Shown here one piece after another: positions 5,556 through 5,599 of a stretch of DNA of 5,599 nt; position 1 is the stretch's first letter; each line of letters begins with the position of its first letter. The position numbers were made by a program, and so were the translations under genes. Source of the DNA: an uncultured Aquincola sp. (GTDB taxonomy: Bacteria; Pseudomonadota; Gammaproteobacteria; Burkholderiales; Burkholderiaceae); contig CAKZXL010000726.1 in the NCBI GenBank assembly GCA_937883885.1, forward strand, positions 1 through 5,599, in the 5' to 3' direction. The notes under the pieces are model-generated. The model worked only from the letters and a program-made list of their open reading frames with translations, did not search any database and was not told where the DNA came from.

Positions 5556-5599
5556 GATAGCATCCGGGTCCTTCCGCCAGCCGCCGCTCGCCCACCGCC

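Noticed and set aside
4352..5560. Second long + strand frame overlapping the hypothetical gene
   Set aside because: Its translation is Arg/Ala/Gly-rich low complexity with no start signal. The overlapping frame at 4509-5465 has a good ribosome binding site, an internal repeat and balanced composition.

Overview
The window is about 5.6 kb of very GC-rich, tightly packed bacterial DNA with every recognisable gene on the + strand. The codon use (G/C at nearly all third positions), a PEP-CTERM exosortase substrate, the OmpR-type two-component system and the general gene style suggest a betaproteobacterium of the Burkholderiales (the Rubrivivax/Leptothrix/Roseateles/Ideonella type). That placement is an inference from style, not from a marker gene. 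No rRNA, tRNA, CRISPR array, insertion sequence or phage gene is visible.

Left part (1-1095): the 3' end of a gamma-class carbonic anhydrase-like left-handed beta-helix protein runs directly (2-nt gap) into a flavin reductase-like FMN-binding protein. The pair is closed by a perfect 8-bp GC hairpin just after the second stop codon.

Middle part (1096-3743): an intergenic region with an A-rich GAAAC direct repeat, then a Spy/CpxP-like periplasmic LTxxQ protein with a His-rich tail, an OmpR/PhoB-family response regulator and a membrane histidine kinase. The response regulator starts 16 nt after the Spy-like stop, and the kinase overlaps the regulator by 4 nt. This looks like one operon for an envelope-stress sensing loop of Cpx/Zra type: the kinase senses something in the periplasm, the regulator controls transcription (probably including its own operon), and the Spy-like protein acts as periplasmic chaperone or accessory sensor.

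Right part (3744-5599): after a short gap carrying a sigma-54-like -24/-12 element come a secreted PEP-CTERM protein and, 59 nt later, an unrecognised 318-aa protein made of two similar beta-rich halves plus an Ala/Pro-rich tail. The window ends in a non-coding stretch with a convincing Fur box, so the next gene, outside the window, is probably iron-regulated. Nothing amounts to a clearly new system. The points most worth following are the duplicated-domain protein beside the PEP-CTERM gene, the sigma-54-like element, and the Fur box.
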